Positions 1 through 8,922 are shown, counted from the first letter of the stretch. The stretch is DNA of 34,546 nucleotides from Elusimicrobia bacterium RIFOXYA12_FULL_57_11 (GCA_001800275.1 MGVB01000117.1:1-34546), one strand, 5' to 3'. Made by a program: numbers and translations. The notes: generated from the sequence alone by a model not told the origin.

Positions 1-70
1 CGGTTTCTTACTCAGCGAAACCGCCGAGGCGGGCCCGCGCAAAACCGCTATGCGGTTTATGCGCGGGGGA

Positions 71-118
71 GGAGGAGTGAGGCCACGGTGTGGCCGAACG
101 CGTTTTGCGTTCCGGTAC
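71..118 (+). repeat. Partial copy C of the element A/B family
   Basis: 79-106 (GAGGCCACGGTGTGGCCGAACGCGTTTT) matches 25306-25333 at 27/28. The 3' boundary CGCGTTTTGCGTTCCGG is shared with element A. A left arm, if present, would lie outside the window. Confidence 0.75.
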
Positions 119-188
119 CCGCGTCCGGCTCCGTACCCCCGGGCAGACCGACAACGCATCGTGCGGACTATACTGTTGATTTTTTAAC

Positions 189-638
189 ATGAAAATACTT
201 TTTGTTTGCACCGGGAATACCTGCCGCAGCGTTCTGGCGCACTATTACGCCTCCTGGCTGGCGGCGGATGAGAAGCTGGCCCTGACCTTTTCCTCAGCCG
301 GCCTCGAAGCGCACAAGGATATCCCGCAACCCGCCATAGTAGCCGACCTGCTGGCGAAAGAAGGGGTCAAGGGTTTCAAGCATGTGCCGGTGCCGATGAC
401 CGGCAAACTGGTCAAGAGCTCGGACCTGATCCTGACAATGACCGCCGCACAAAAGGCCGGCCTCATAGCGCGCTACCCCCGCGCCGCGAAAAAAACCGCC
501 ACCCTGATAGAATACGCCGGCTTCGGCCGCGACGACATAGCCGACCCCTGGGGCCGCGACGACCTTTTTTACTTCAGCGTTTTTAAAATCATAAAGTCAG
601 CAGTAAAGGCAGCGCTGGAAAAGTTAAAAAAGAAGTAA
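189..638 (+). CDS. Low molecular weight protein-tyrosine-phosphatase family protein
   Basis: N-terminal MKILFVCTGNTCRS P-loop (CX5R) and C-terminal IADPWG acidic loop. Confidence 0.85.
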   Translation: MKILFVCTGNTCRSVLAHYYASWLAADEKLALTFSSAGLEAHKDIPQPAIVADLLAKEGVKGFKHVPVPMTGKLVKSSDLILTMTAAQKAGLIARYPRAAKKTATLIEYAGFGRDDIADPWGRDDLFYFSVFKIIKSAVKAALEKLKKK

Positions 639-704
639 AATAATACCAGCGGGTGCCGTGAAGCTGATATAACAGTTTTTGGGCGGGCGCCAGGCATTGT
701 CGGA

Positions 705-830
705 GGGCCGCCCGGAGGGTTCCCCCGCAAACCCGTTGCAGAAGGGGGGCCCCGCCGTCAAAGTTAGGCGGGGGGAAACCACGTAAGGGTTTCCTCTTCC
801 GGGTTTGCGGGGGAACCCTCCGGGCGGCCC
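705..830. repeat. Inverted-repeat element with 31-bp perfect arms (705-735 / 800-830) and a 64-nt interior
   Basis: Left arm GGGCCGCCCGGAGGGTTCCCCCGCAAACCCG is the exact reverse complement of 800-830. The minus strand of 786-805 (AACCCGGAAGAGGAAACCCT) matches 13844-13863 at 19/20. Confidence 0.9.
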
Positions 831-888
831 GACCGCGCATCCAGCGGCCTTTAACTTTTCATTCAGCAGCAACAAAAGGAGCACCACC

Positions 889-2139
889 ATGTACAACGAA
901 GTCCGCAAATACGACCCCCAGCTTTACGCGGCCATGCAGGGCGAAGTACTGCGCCAGCAGCAGAACCTCGAACTCATAGCCTCCGAAAACTACACCTCAA
1001 AAGCCGTGCTCGAAGCCCTCGGCAGCGTGCTCACCAATAAATATGCCGAAGGCTACCCCGGCAAGCGCTATTACGGCGGCTGCGAACACGTGGACGTAGC
1101 CGAAAAACTCGCCATCGACCGAGCCAAACAGCTCTTCGGCGCCGACCACGCCAATGTACAGCCCCATAGCGGCACACAGGCCAACATCGCCGCCTACCTC
1201 TCCCTCATCAACCCCGGCGACACCGTGATGGGCCTCAACCTCGATCACGGCGGCCACCTCAGCCACGGCCATCCCTTAAACTTCTCCGGCCGCTACTTCA
1301 AGATAATCAAGATGAACGTCAGCAAGGACACCGAGCTGCTGGACTACGACGAAATGGAAAAGCTCATAGAGAAAGAGCGTCCCAAGCTGATCATGGCCGG
1401 CGCCTCCAACTACTCCCGCCAGTGGGACTGGGCCCGCATCAAACGCGCCGCCGACGTCTGGAAATGCTTCCTGGTCACCGACATCGCCCATTACGCAGGC
1501 CTCATAGCCGCCGGCATCTATCCCTCGCCGGTAGAATATGCCGACATAGTGACCACCACCACCCACAAAACCCTGCGCGGCCCGCGCGGCGGTCTGATAC
1601 TCTCCAAGGCCTGCTACGCCAAGTCCGTGGACCGCACCAACTTCCCCGGCAACCAGGGCGGCCCCCTGATGCACGCCGTGGCGGCCAAGGCCGTCTGCTT
1701 CAAAGAAGCCCTGGAGCCTTCTTTCAAGACGTACCAGACCCAGGTACTCAACAATGCCCGCAAGCTGGCCGCCGAGATACAGGCCCGCGGCTACCGCATA
1801 GTGTCCGGCGGCACCGATTGCCACCTGATGAGCGTGGACCTGCGCCCAAAGAATGTTACAGGCAAAGAAGCCGAAATAGCCCTGGACAAAGCCGGGATAA
1901 CGGTCAACAAGAACATGATACCTTACGACCCCCAAAAAGCCATGGTCACCAGCGGCATACGCGTAGGCACGCCCGCCATAACCACCCGCGGCATGGTGGA
2001 GAAGGACATGGCCGTCATAGCCGGGCTGATGGATGAAGCCATCACCGCCCGGGCGGACGACAAGGCCCTCAAAGCGATAAAGGAACAGGTTAAGGCGCTG
2101 TGCGCCGGCTTCCCGATGTACCCGGGCTTCGAAAACTAA
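889..2139 (+). CDS. glyA: Serine hydroxymethyltransferase
   Basis: Residues LELIASENYTS, TNKYAEGYPGKRYYGGCEHVD and TTTTHKTLRGPRGG. Start set at ATG 889 (MYNEVRKYDPQ) behind an AAAAGGA RBS; the upstream part of the 805 ORF runs through an inverted repeat. Confidence 0.97.
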   Translation: MYNEVRKYDPQLYAAMQGEVLRQQQNLELIASENYTSKAVLEALGSVLTNKYAEGYPGKRYYGGCEHVDVAEKLAIDRAKQLFGADHANVQPHSGTQANIAAYLSLINPGDTVMGLNLDHGGHLSHGHPLNFSGRYFKIIKMNVSKDTELLDYDEMEKLIEKERPKLIMAGASNYSRQWDWARIKRAADVWKCFLVTDIAHYAGLIAAGIYPSPVEYADIVTTTTHKTLRGPRGGLILSKACYAKSVDRTNFPGNQGGPLMHAVAAKAVCFKEALEPSFKTYQTQVLNNARKLAAEIQARGYRIVSGGTDCHLMSVDLRPKNVTGKEAEIALDKAGITVNKNMIPYDPQKAMVTSGIRVGTPAITTRGMVEKDMAVIAGLMDEAITARADDKALKAIKEQVKALCAGFPMYPGFEN

Positions 2140-2319
2140 AGCCTAAAGCACTAAACGCGCCGGTTAATAATCAGCGCATGAAACCTGAGCGTGTATTGCC
2201 ACCGCATCATCGACGCGGCCGGCCGGGATCAACGGAGACGCGGACACCGGCAAGCCGCGCCCCAAGATGCCTGGCCAAGGCCTCCGTGCCGCCGTCCGCA
2301 TGCTTCCAGCCGCTGATAG

Positions 2320-3306
2320 CTAATCACATACGCACTTATTGCGGACCTCAAGGCGCAGCCAGGGCGGCGAATTAGACAGGGAAAGCTGGCCGCGCTCTGA
2401 AAAAACAACAAGAGTGTGCGCCCTGTCACAGTATTTTAACAGTGACGGCAGGCAGGCTACGCATCCCCTGATTATTTCGCACTTGGCAGGATTCAAGCTA
2501 TATTTAGCCAGAAAAACCGGAAATCGGCCTGGGTACTTATCCGCAATCGCCTTAAAAAAACCTGCCCTATACCTGCGATTCTCTTTGTCGTTAATGCGCC
2601 ATGGAGAGAAAAAGAAAGTATCCTGCTCCGGTTCGAATTGCGGATCCTTCACTACAGATTCACAATCGGCCAGATAGACCCCTTTTCCTGAAAGGTTCAT
2701 CATCCCGAACATATTCACCAGCGCATCAAACGAGGAAATACCCGGCAACACCTGAACTTCAGCCAAAGACGAAATATCGCGCAGGATGCCCTCTACATGT
2801 GGATTGAGGAACAATGGATTACCGTAAATCAGCAATCCGACGTTGTCATGCCGTACAAATGCCCTGCGTATGTTCCTGGAAAGGCTTTGAAATCTGCACC
2901 TCACGAGCGGAATACTCAGCTTAAAGACTCCCCTGGCGGCAATTGCATCCAGACAGCAGGAATACACTGCGCCGCACGACCGCATGGCGTCAACAGACTC
3001 GCAAGTCATCTGGGCAGGCGGGCCAAATCCGCAGGAGACAACAGAAAGCTTCTTCTTTGCCTTGGAAGCCTGCGCCTTGCGGCCACAGCCCTCACTACGG
3101 CGCGCACTGAGGTTCAATTCGGCCAAAGTGGCGGCATAAAGTTGCGCAAAATGTGCCACGTCAGGCTGTATTTTTTTGGCCCGCCCGAGAAGGCGGACCG
3201 CGGCCTTCAGGTCGCCCTTTGCGATTTCCTGTTGAGCCCGCCGTCTTAACCGATCCGCCAGGAAGAGCGATCCGCCAGGTTTGTCTTTTTTTCCGGAATC
3301 TTTCAT
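2320..3306 (-). CDS. Tetrapyrrole (corrin/porphyrin) methylase-like protein with N-terminal TPR-like extension
   Basis: LSVVSCGFGPPAQMTCESVDAMRSCGAVYSCCLD, then LLIYGNPLFLNPHVEGILR, then VQVLPGISSFDALVNMFGM resembles the TP-methylase pattern (YGHPGxF...MLPGISAxD). Start at ATG 3306 behind an AGGGGGG RBS. Confidence 0.55.
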   Translation of the reverse strand: MKDSGKKDKPGGSLFLADRLRRRAQQEIAKGDLKAAVRLLGRAKKIQPDVAHFAQLYAATLAELNLSARRSEGCGRKAQASKAKKKLSVVSCGFGPPAQMTCESVDAMRSCGAVYSCCLDAIAARGVFKLSIPLVRCRFQSLSRNIRRAFVRHDNVGLLIYGNPLFLNPHVEGILRDISSLAEVQVLPGISSFDALVNMFGMMNLSGKGVYLADCESVVKDPQFEPEQDTFFFSPWRINDKENRRYRAGFFKAIADKYPGRFPVFLAKYSLNPAKCEIIRGCVACLPSLLKYCDRAHTLVVFSERGQLSLSNSPPWLRLEVRNKCVCD

Positions 3307-3687
3307 GCTATTTATCCCCCCTGCAGAAGACACCTGCGCAATTGTCACAAGCATTTTCGAGGAATAACACTTACACGACTGGCCCCTTACTGGGGTTATC
3401 AGGCGAACAATGGTTATGATAACAAAAATATGCCCACACTGATGCCGGCAACCTGATCATGGAAAATGTAAAGATCCGCCAAATATCGCAGTGTAATTGC
3501 GCATCATGGTTGCCCGGCTTTTTTATTAAAGACCCGCCCAAAAGACTTACGAACCCGTTAGATAGCTGTTTTATTGAGGATTAATTGGACCCATTTATTT
3601 ATATAATACATATAGTTACCGAATCAAAAGCGGTCAGTACTGGCCGGCTTCTGTGTTTGACACCTTAGCGGACTGGAGATTTATACG

Positions 3688-4548
3688 ATGGCTATCAAGA
3701 AACTGGCTGAAATAGGGGTTATCGGCGGCACGGGCCTCTACGCGATGGAGGAACTCAAGAAAGTTCGCGAGATAAAGGTAAAAACGCCTTTCGGCAACCC
3801 ATCAGACGCCATTATATTGGGCAAACTCTCCGGCATACCGGTGGCCTTCCTCCCCCGCCACGGCCGCAAGCACGCAATGCTCCCCGGAGAAATCAACCAG
3901 CGCGCCAATATGTGGGCTCTCAAATCCATAGGGGTAAAGACAATAATCTCCGCCAGCGCGGTCGGCTCCCTCAAAGAGGAACTCGCCCCCACCCATTTCG
4001 TATTCCCGGACCAGTTCGTAGACCAGACCAAGGGCCGGCCCTCCACCTTCTTCGGCAACGGGATAGTGGGCCATGTCCCCCTGGCCGAACCGTTCTGCAT
4101 GGCCATTTCGGACATGATGTATAAAGAGGCCGTGAAACTGGGCATCAGGGCCCACAAAGGCGGCACCTACTGCTGCATGGAAGGCCCCGGCTTCTCCACC
4201 AAGGCAGAATCCAATTTCCACCGCAAGATGGGCTACTCCATAATAGGCATGACCATGGCCACCGAAGCCAAGCTCGCCCGCGAGGCCGGCTTCCATTACG
4301 CCCCGGTCTCCCTGGTGACCGACTACGATTGCTGGAAAGAAGGCGAAGAAGTGGACCAGCACCAGGTCTCCAAAACCATGCAGGCCAACATAGAGAACAT
4401 CCGCCGCCTGCTGCTTAAAATCATACCACTGGCCGCCGGCGCGGGTTGCCGCAACCACTGTCCCTCGTTTATAAAAGGCGCGCTGCTCACCCATAAGGAA
4501 AATTTTCCCGCCAAGACCTACGCAAAGATTAAACTTATACTGGGATAA
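3688..4548 (+). CDS. mtnP: S-methyl-5'-thioadenosine phosphorylase (PNP/MTAP family)
   Basis: IGVIGGTGLYAMEEL, FLPRHGRKHAMLPGEINQRANMWALKSIGVKTIISASAVGSL, EGPGFSTKAES and GMTMATEAKLAREAG. Confidence 0.93.
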   Translation: MAIKKLAEIGVIGGTGLYAMEELKKVREIKVKTPFGNPSDAIILGKLSGIPVAFLPRHGRKHAMLPGEINQRANMWALKSIGVKTIISASAVGSLKEELAPTHFVFPDQFVDQTKGRPSTFFGNGIVGHVPLAEPFCMAISDMMYKEAVKLGIRAHKGGTYCCMEGPGFSTKAESNFHRKMGYSIIGMTMATEAKLAREAGFHYAPVSLVTDYDCWKEGEEVDQHQVSKTMQANIENIRRLLLKIIPLAAGAGCRNHCPSFIKGALLTHKENFPAKTYAKIKLILG

Positions 4549-4567
4549 CAGGAGCAGGAGCGAAACT

Positions 4568-5023
4568 ATGGCAAAAAAACCCGCCCACAAACGAAAAGCG
4601 CGGACCAGCGGAAAGTCCTCCATCCGCACGCGTCTGATAGAAGCGGCCAAGGCGGCGCAGAAGAACGCCTACTGCCCGTACTCCCGCTACCCGGTGGGCG
4701 CGGCCGTGATAACCGACTCCGGGCGCGTCTTCACCGGCTGCAATGTGGAAAACGCCTCCTTCGGCCTTGCCATCTGCGCCGAAAGGGTGGCTATTTTCAA
4801 GGCCGTAAGCCACGGGGAAAAAGCCATACGGGCGCTATGCGTGGCGGCCAAATCCGCCAAGCCCTGCGGGGCCTGCCGCCAGGTCATAATCGAGTTCGCC
4901 CCAAAAGACGCGGAAATAATCTATGTGGACTGGAACCCCATGGCCAAAAAGCACAAAGTTACTTTCACAAAAGCCGGCAAGCTGCTGCCCCAGGCCTTCA
5001 ACCCCTCGGAAGCGGGGCTGTAG
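4568..5023 (+). CDS. cdd: Cytidine deaminase
   Basis: YCPYSRYPVGAAV, CNVENASFGLAICAERVA and PCGACRQVI zinc-binding motifs. Confidence 0.95.
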   Translation: MAKKPAHKRKARTSGKSSIRTRLIEAAKAAQKNAYCPYSRYPVGAAVITDSGRVFTGCNVENASFGLAICAERVAIFKAVSHGEKAIRALCVAAKSAKPCGACRQVIIEFAPKDAEIIYVDWNPMAKKHKVTFTKAGKLLPQAFNPSEAGL

Positions 5024-5062
5024 CGCCAGGCGCACCGCAATTTTTAACGGAGGCAACACACT

Positions 5063-5440
5063 ATGGACGTAAAAAAACTCAGCAAACTGACAAAATGGAT
5101 GGAAACCACGGACCTGGAAGAAATAACCTGGCGCAGCGGGGAAGACAAGATCAGCCTCAAACTCAACAACAATCCCGAGCACACCACCACCATCTCTTCC
5201 ACCCTGGAGCCGGTACTGGCGCCTTCCATAGGCATATTCCGCTTCGCCCGCCCCGGAAAAACCAACCACCTGAAGGAAGGCGCCTCCGTAAAAAGGGGCC
5301 AGGAACTGGGCGTAGTGGAAGTCGGCAAAGACTTTAAAAGCGTAACGGCTCCCGAAAACGGCCTTCTTAAAATAATCTCTATAGAGGACGGCAAGCCGGT
5401 TGAATACGGTCAGCCGATGTTCTTTTTGGAGCCCAAATAA
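5063..5440 (+). CDS. accB: Acetyl-CoA carboxylase biotin carboxyl carrier protein-like, atypical biotinylation motif
   Basis: BCCP-like layout: APSIGIFRFARPGKTNHLKEGASVKRGQELGVVEVGKDFKSVTAPENGLLKIISIEDGKPVEYGQPMFFLEP. Upstream of accC. EAMKM is replaced by EVGKD. Confidence 0.75.
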   Translation: MDVKKLSKLTKWMETTDLEEITWRSGEDKISLKLNNNPEHTTTISSTLEPVLAPSIGIFRFARPGKTNHLKEGASVKRGQELGVVEVGKDFKSVTAPENGLLKIISIEDGKPVEYGQPMFFLEPK

Positions 5441-5452
5441 CCGGCCAAGTTA

Positions 5453-7066
5453 ATGACGGAAAATAAATCGGTCATAAGGTGCCCCAAATGCGGCCACGAA
5501 CCCAGGCTTGTAAGCGGCACTTGCGAGAAATGCGGAGCCGTCCTTGAAAAGCAGTGCGGCAGCTGCGGCTTTTCCAATTCCGTTGAAAAGAACTACTGCG
5601 ACCAGTGCGGGACGGCGCTTGCTCTCATCACGCAGAGAACTCCGGGTAAACCACCCCCGCCATCTAAAGAAATCCCTCAACTGGAGATACAGGGCATCCA
5701 GGATACAATAAACGAAAGGGACCACTCCTTCCGGCAGCGCCAGCACCCGGACGAACCGGCGCCGCCCCCCGCCCCGGCGGCGCAGCCGCCGGCCGCGGAA
5801 AAGCCGCTTACGCGCCCCGGCCCGCAGCAGGAACCCGCTCCCCCACCAGCCGCTGCGTCAGGCATAAAAAAAATAACCGGCCCCCTGGTCGGCCTCAGCC
5901 TGCTGGCGGCAGTGGCTGTAATAATTTACATGGTGGTGATCCCGTTTTTACCGCGCCTGCGCCTAACCATGACGGCCAAAGAGTACCTGACCGACCTGTC
6001 CCAGGGCAAGTACGAGAAAGCCTACGGCCTGCTCTCCACGAATTCAAAAGCGGCCTGTACCCTTGAAGACTACATCACATACAACGAAGAATACTACGAG
6101 AAGGTTCCCGCATGGCAGTTTCGCAACGCCCAGGTCTTCACCATGACCAAAACTGCGGCCATGATACGCTACGAGCTTAAAGAAGCCGGCGGCGCCTGGA
6201 AAACCGACTATCTCTCTTTCGTCCTGGAGCACGGCCGCTGGACCCGCCCCTATATCTGGATGCTGTTCCAGCCTATAGACGAAGCCATGGCCCGCAGGGA
6301 TTTCGTACAGGCGCTGTTCCTGTCCCAGAAGCTGTACCTTACCGACCCCATAGACCCGCGCGCTTCAGCCTACCTCTGCTCTTCTGAATTTTTCATGGGC
6401 CTTTACGAAAAAGCAGCGGAATCCTGCAGCCGCACAATAACCGCCGCCGCCGCCTACCCGGTAGGCTACACCAGCAGCGAACTTTACTGGTTCAACCTGT
6501 ACTACGCCGACAGCCTCCGGTATCTGGAACGCAACCGGGCGGCCCTGGAAGAATACGAGAAAATGCTTAAACTACCGAATCTGACCGTGGAGGAGCAGTG
6601 CCCCCTCTTCCTTAACCGGGCCGACGTCTACGTGAACATCAAGGATTATGAAAAAGGCCTTGCCGACATAATGCGGGCCGAGACGGCCTGCACCCAGAGC
6701 CCTTCCAAAGAAGATACCGCCAAGCGCCTGGCCTACATGGGCGGCGGCGCCGCGGAAGAAGCCATCAATTTCGCGAAGAACTCCAGGCTGGGCCAGGGCG
6801 CGCAGACCGTCAGCGGAGCCCGAAGGAAACAGCTGGAAGAACTAGCGGCCAGGCTCGGCAAAAAAAACGCGCGGCTCCTGCCCAAAGACCAGTGGCTGGC
6901 CATACACCTGGCTGGGCCGGAATACCGCGTTTTCCTGCGTCAGGAAGCCTTGAACCCGGTTTCCAGAAAGAAGGAAACCACGGATATTTTTATTTTTTTC
7001 GTCAACCTTTGGACCCGGCAGGGAAAAGTTGAAACGGCCCCCGCCGGCTATGCCGGGCCGCAGTAA
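5453..7066 (+). CDS. Double zinc-ribbon, single-pass membrane protein with TPR-like C-terminal domain
   Basis: CPKCGHEP..CEKCGA..CGSCGF..CDQCG, a Pro-rich linker, TM segment LVGLSLLAAVAVIIYMVVIPFL, then helical repeat-like sequence. Confidence 0.7.
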   Translation: MTENKSVIRCPKCGHEPRLVSGTCEKCGAVLEKQCGSCGFSNSVEKNYCDQCGTALALITQRTPGKPPPPSKEIPQLEIQGIQDTINERDHSFRQRQHPDEPAPPPAPAAQPPAAEKPLTRPGPQQEPAPPPAAASGIKKITGPLVGLSLLAAVAVIIYMVVIPFLPRLRLTMTAKEYLTDLSQGKYEKAYGLLSTNSKAACTLEDYITYNEEYYEKVPAWQFRNAQVFTMTKTAAMIRYELKEAGGAWKTDYLSFVLEHGRWTRPYIWMLFQPIDEAMARRDFVQALFLSQKLYLTDPIDPRASAYLCSSEFFMGLYEKAAESCSRTITAAAAYPVGYTSSELYWFNLYYADSLRYLERNRAALEEYEKMLKLPNLTVEEQCPLFLNRADVYVNIKDYEKGLADIMRAETACTQSPSKEDTAKRLAYMGGGAAEEAINFAKNSRLGQGAQTVSGARRKQLEELAARLGKKNARLLPKDQWLAIHLAGPEYRVFLRQEALNPVSRKKETTDIFIFFVNLWTRQGKVETAPAGYAGPQ

Positions 7067-7093
7067 CCGCACTGCATACCTTACGGAGGATCT

Positions 7094-8452
7094 ATGTTCA
7101 AGAAAGTTCTTATCGCCAACCGCGGCGAAATAGCCATCCGCATAATCAGGACCCTCAGGGAGATGAATATCGGTTCCGTCTCCGTCTATTCGCAGGCGGA
7201 CCACTCCTCCCTGCATGTGCGCCTGGCCGACGAGTCCGTCTGCATAGGCCCCGCCATGGCCCGCGAAAGCTACCTGAGCATCCCGGCCATCATTGCCGCG
7301 GCTAAAATAACAGGCGCCGATGCCATCCACCCGGGCTACGGCTTCCTTTCGGAAAACGCGGACTTCTCCGCCGCCTGCCGCGACAACGGCATAACTTTCA
7401 TCGGCCCTTCCCCCAAATCTATCCAGCAGCTGGGGCATAAAGCCGAAGCCCGCAAGATGGCGGTAAAAGCCGGCATACCGGTAACCCCCGGAACAAAGGA
7501 TTGCGTATATAAGGACGCCGCCGCCCAGGCGGCAAAGATAGGCTACCCCATAATGATCAAGGCCGCGGCCGGCGGCGGCGGCAAGGGCATACGCATAGTG
7601 CGCGCGGCCGGCCAGCTGGCCAACGAGATGAACATAGCCCAAAGCGAGTCCAAGGCCGCGTTCGGCAACGGCGACGTTTATTTTGAGAAGTACATCGAAC
7701 TGCCCCGCCACATAGAAGTACAGTTCGCGCGCGACTCGCACGGCAACGTTATAGCCTTCCCCGAGCGCGACTGCTCCATACAGCGCCGCCACCAGAAGCT
7801 GGTGGAGGAGTCCCCCTCCCCGGCCGTAGACAAAAAATTGCGCGCCAGCCTGGAAGAGGCCGCCGTAAAACTGGCCGAAGCCGCCAATTACGTGGGCGTG
7901 GGTACGGTGGAGTTCCTGCTTACCCAGACAGGGGAATTCTACTTCATGGAGGTTAACACCCGCCTGCAGGTGGAGCACCCCGTAACGGAATACATAACCG
8001 GTTTTGACCTGGTGAAAGAGCAGTTCCTGGCCGCGGCCGGGGAAAAGCTCTCCTACACCGGCGGGCACACTGTCCCGCACCAGGGCCACTGCATAGAGCA
8101 CCGCATCAACGCGGAAGATTTTACACGCAATTTCGCGCCCAGCGTGGGCAGGGTGGAGGAATGGATACTGCCGGGCGGGCCCGGCATACGCATAGATACC
8201 CACGTATACTCAGGCTACAACCTGCCGGTGTACTACGACAGCATGCTGGCCAAGCTCATCGTCTGGGGCCCCGACCGCGCCTCTGCCGTGGCCAGGAGCC
8301 GGCGCGCGCTTGAAGATTTCAAGGTAAAAGGCATCAAAACCACCATAGAAGCGCACAAACTTATAGTGGAAAGTGCGGGTTTCCAGGCCGGCAAGACCGA
8401 TACCGGTTTCATGGAAAGACTGCTGGCGCCGGCCGAGCCCGTAAAGGCATGA
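7094..8452 (+). CDS. accC: Acetyl-CoA carboxylase biotin carboxylase subunit
   Basis: MFKKVLIANRGEIAIRIIRT, IHPGYGFLSENADF, MIKAAAGGGGKGIRIV, FPERDCSIQRRHQKLVEESPSP and FMEVNTRLQVEHPVTE. Confidence 0.97.
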   Translation: MFKKVLIANRGEIAIRIIRTLREMNIGSVSVYSQADHSSLHVRLADESVCIGPAMARESYLSIPAIIAAAKITGADAIHPGYGFLSENADFSAACRDNGITFIGPSPKSIQQLGHKAEARKMAVKAGIPVTPGTKDCVYKDAAAQAAKIGYPIMIKAAAGGGGKGIRIVRAAGQLANEMNIAQSESKAAFGNGDVYFEKYIELPRHIEVQFARDSHGNVIAFPERDCSIQRRHQKLVEESPSPAVDKKLRASLEEAAVKLAEAANYVGVGTVEFLLTQTGEFYFMEVNTRLQVEHPVTEYITGFDLVKEQFLAAAGEKLSYTGGHTVPHQGHCIEHRINAEDFTRNFAPSVGRVEEWILPGGPGIRIDTHVYSGYNLPVYYDSMLAKLIVWGPDRASAVARSRRALEDFKVKGIKTTIEAHKLIVESAGFQAGKTDTGFMERLLAPAEPVKA

Positions 8453-8922
8453 CCACCGCCGCAAAGATAATGCCGCTTGGCAAGGCACTGGCGCTGCGCG
8501 CCGCGCTGCGCCGGAAAGGGAAAAAAGCCGTGTTCACCAACGGCTGTTTCGACGTTATCCACGCTGGGCACATAGCCACCCTGGAGACCGCGCGTTCAGC
8601 CGGTGATTTTCTTTTCCTGGGACTGAATTCCGACGCTTCCGTACGCAGGCTCAAGGGCCCCTCCCGGCCCCTTAACAAGGCCGGCGACAGGGCACGGGTA
8701 CTGGCGGCCATGGCCGCCGTAGACGCGGTGGTGATATTCACGGCTGACACGCCGCTCGAACTCATAAAGGCGCTGCGGCCGGACGTCCTGGTAAAAGGCG
8801 CCGACTACCGCAGGGAAACCGTAGTCGGGGCCGGCTTTGCCGGCAGGGTACTCCTTATACCACTTGTCAAAGGCCGCTCCACAACCGCCCTGGCGGCCAA
8901 ACTGGCGCCCCGGAAGCGTTAA
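8449..8922 (+). CDS. RfaE2/HldE C-terminal-type nucleotidyltransferase (heptose 1-phosphate adenylyltransferase-like)
   Basis: FTNGCFDVIHAGHIATLETAR, LGLNSDASVRRLKGPSRPLN and DVLVKGADYRRETVVG. Confidence 0.9.
   Translation: MTTAAKIMPLGKALALRAALRRKGKKAVFTNGCFDVIHAGHIATLETARSAGDFLFLGLNSDASVRRLKGPSRPLNKAGDRARVLAAMAAVDAVVIFTADTPLELIKALRPDVLVKGADYRRETVVGAGFAGRVLLIPLVKGRSTTALAAKLAPRKR

Noticed and set aside
705-888. Glycine or other metabolite riboswitch upstream of glyA
   Set aside because: I do not recognise riboswitch consensus elements. The region is dominated by long perfect inverted arms and shares its interior motif with 13822-13884, which is not next to a metabolic gene.
2320-3584. A borosin-type RiPP pair made of the TP-methylase-like gene and the 41-aa ORF
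   Set aside because: The ORF is on the opposite strand, lacks an RBS, and overlaps a terminator-like hairpin. Only the methylase-like fold is suggestive.
3574-3607. Complete sigma70 promoter upstream of MTAP
   Set aside because: A TATAAT is present at 3602-3607, but candidate -35 boxes (TTGGAC at 11 nt, TTGAGG at 22 nt) have unsuitable spacing.
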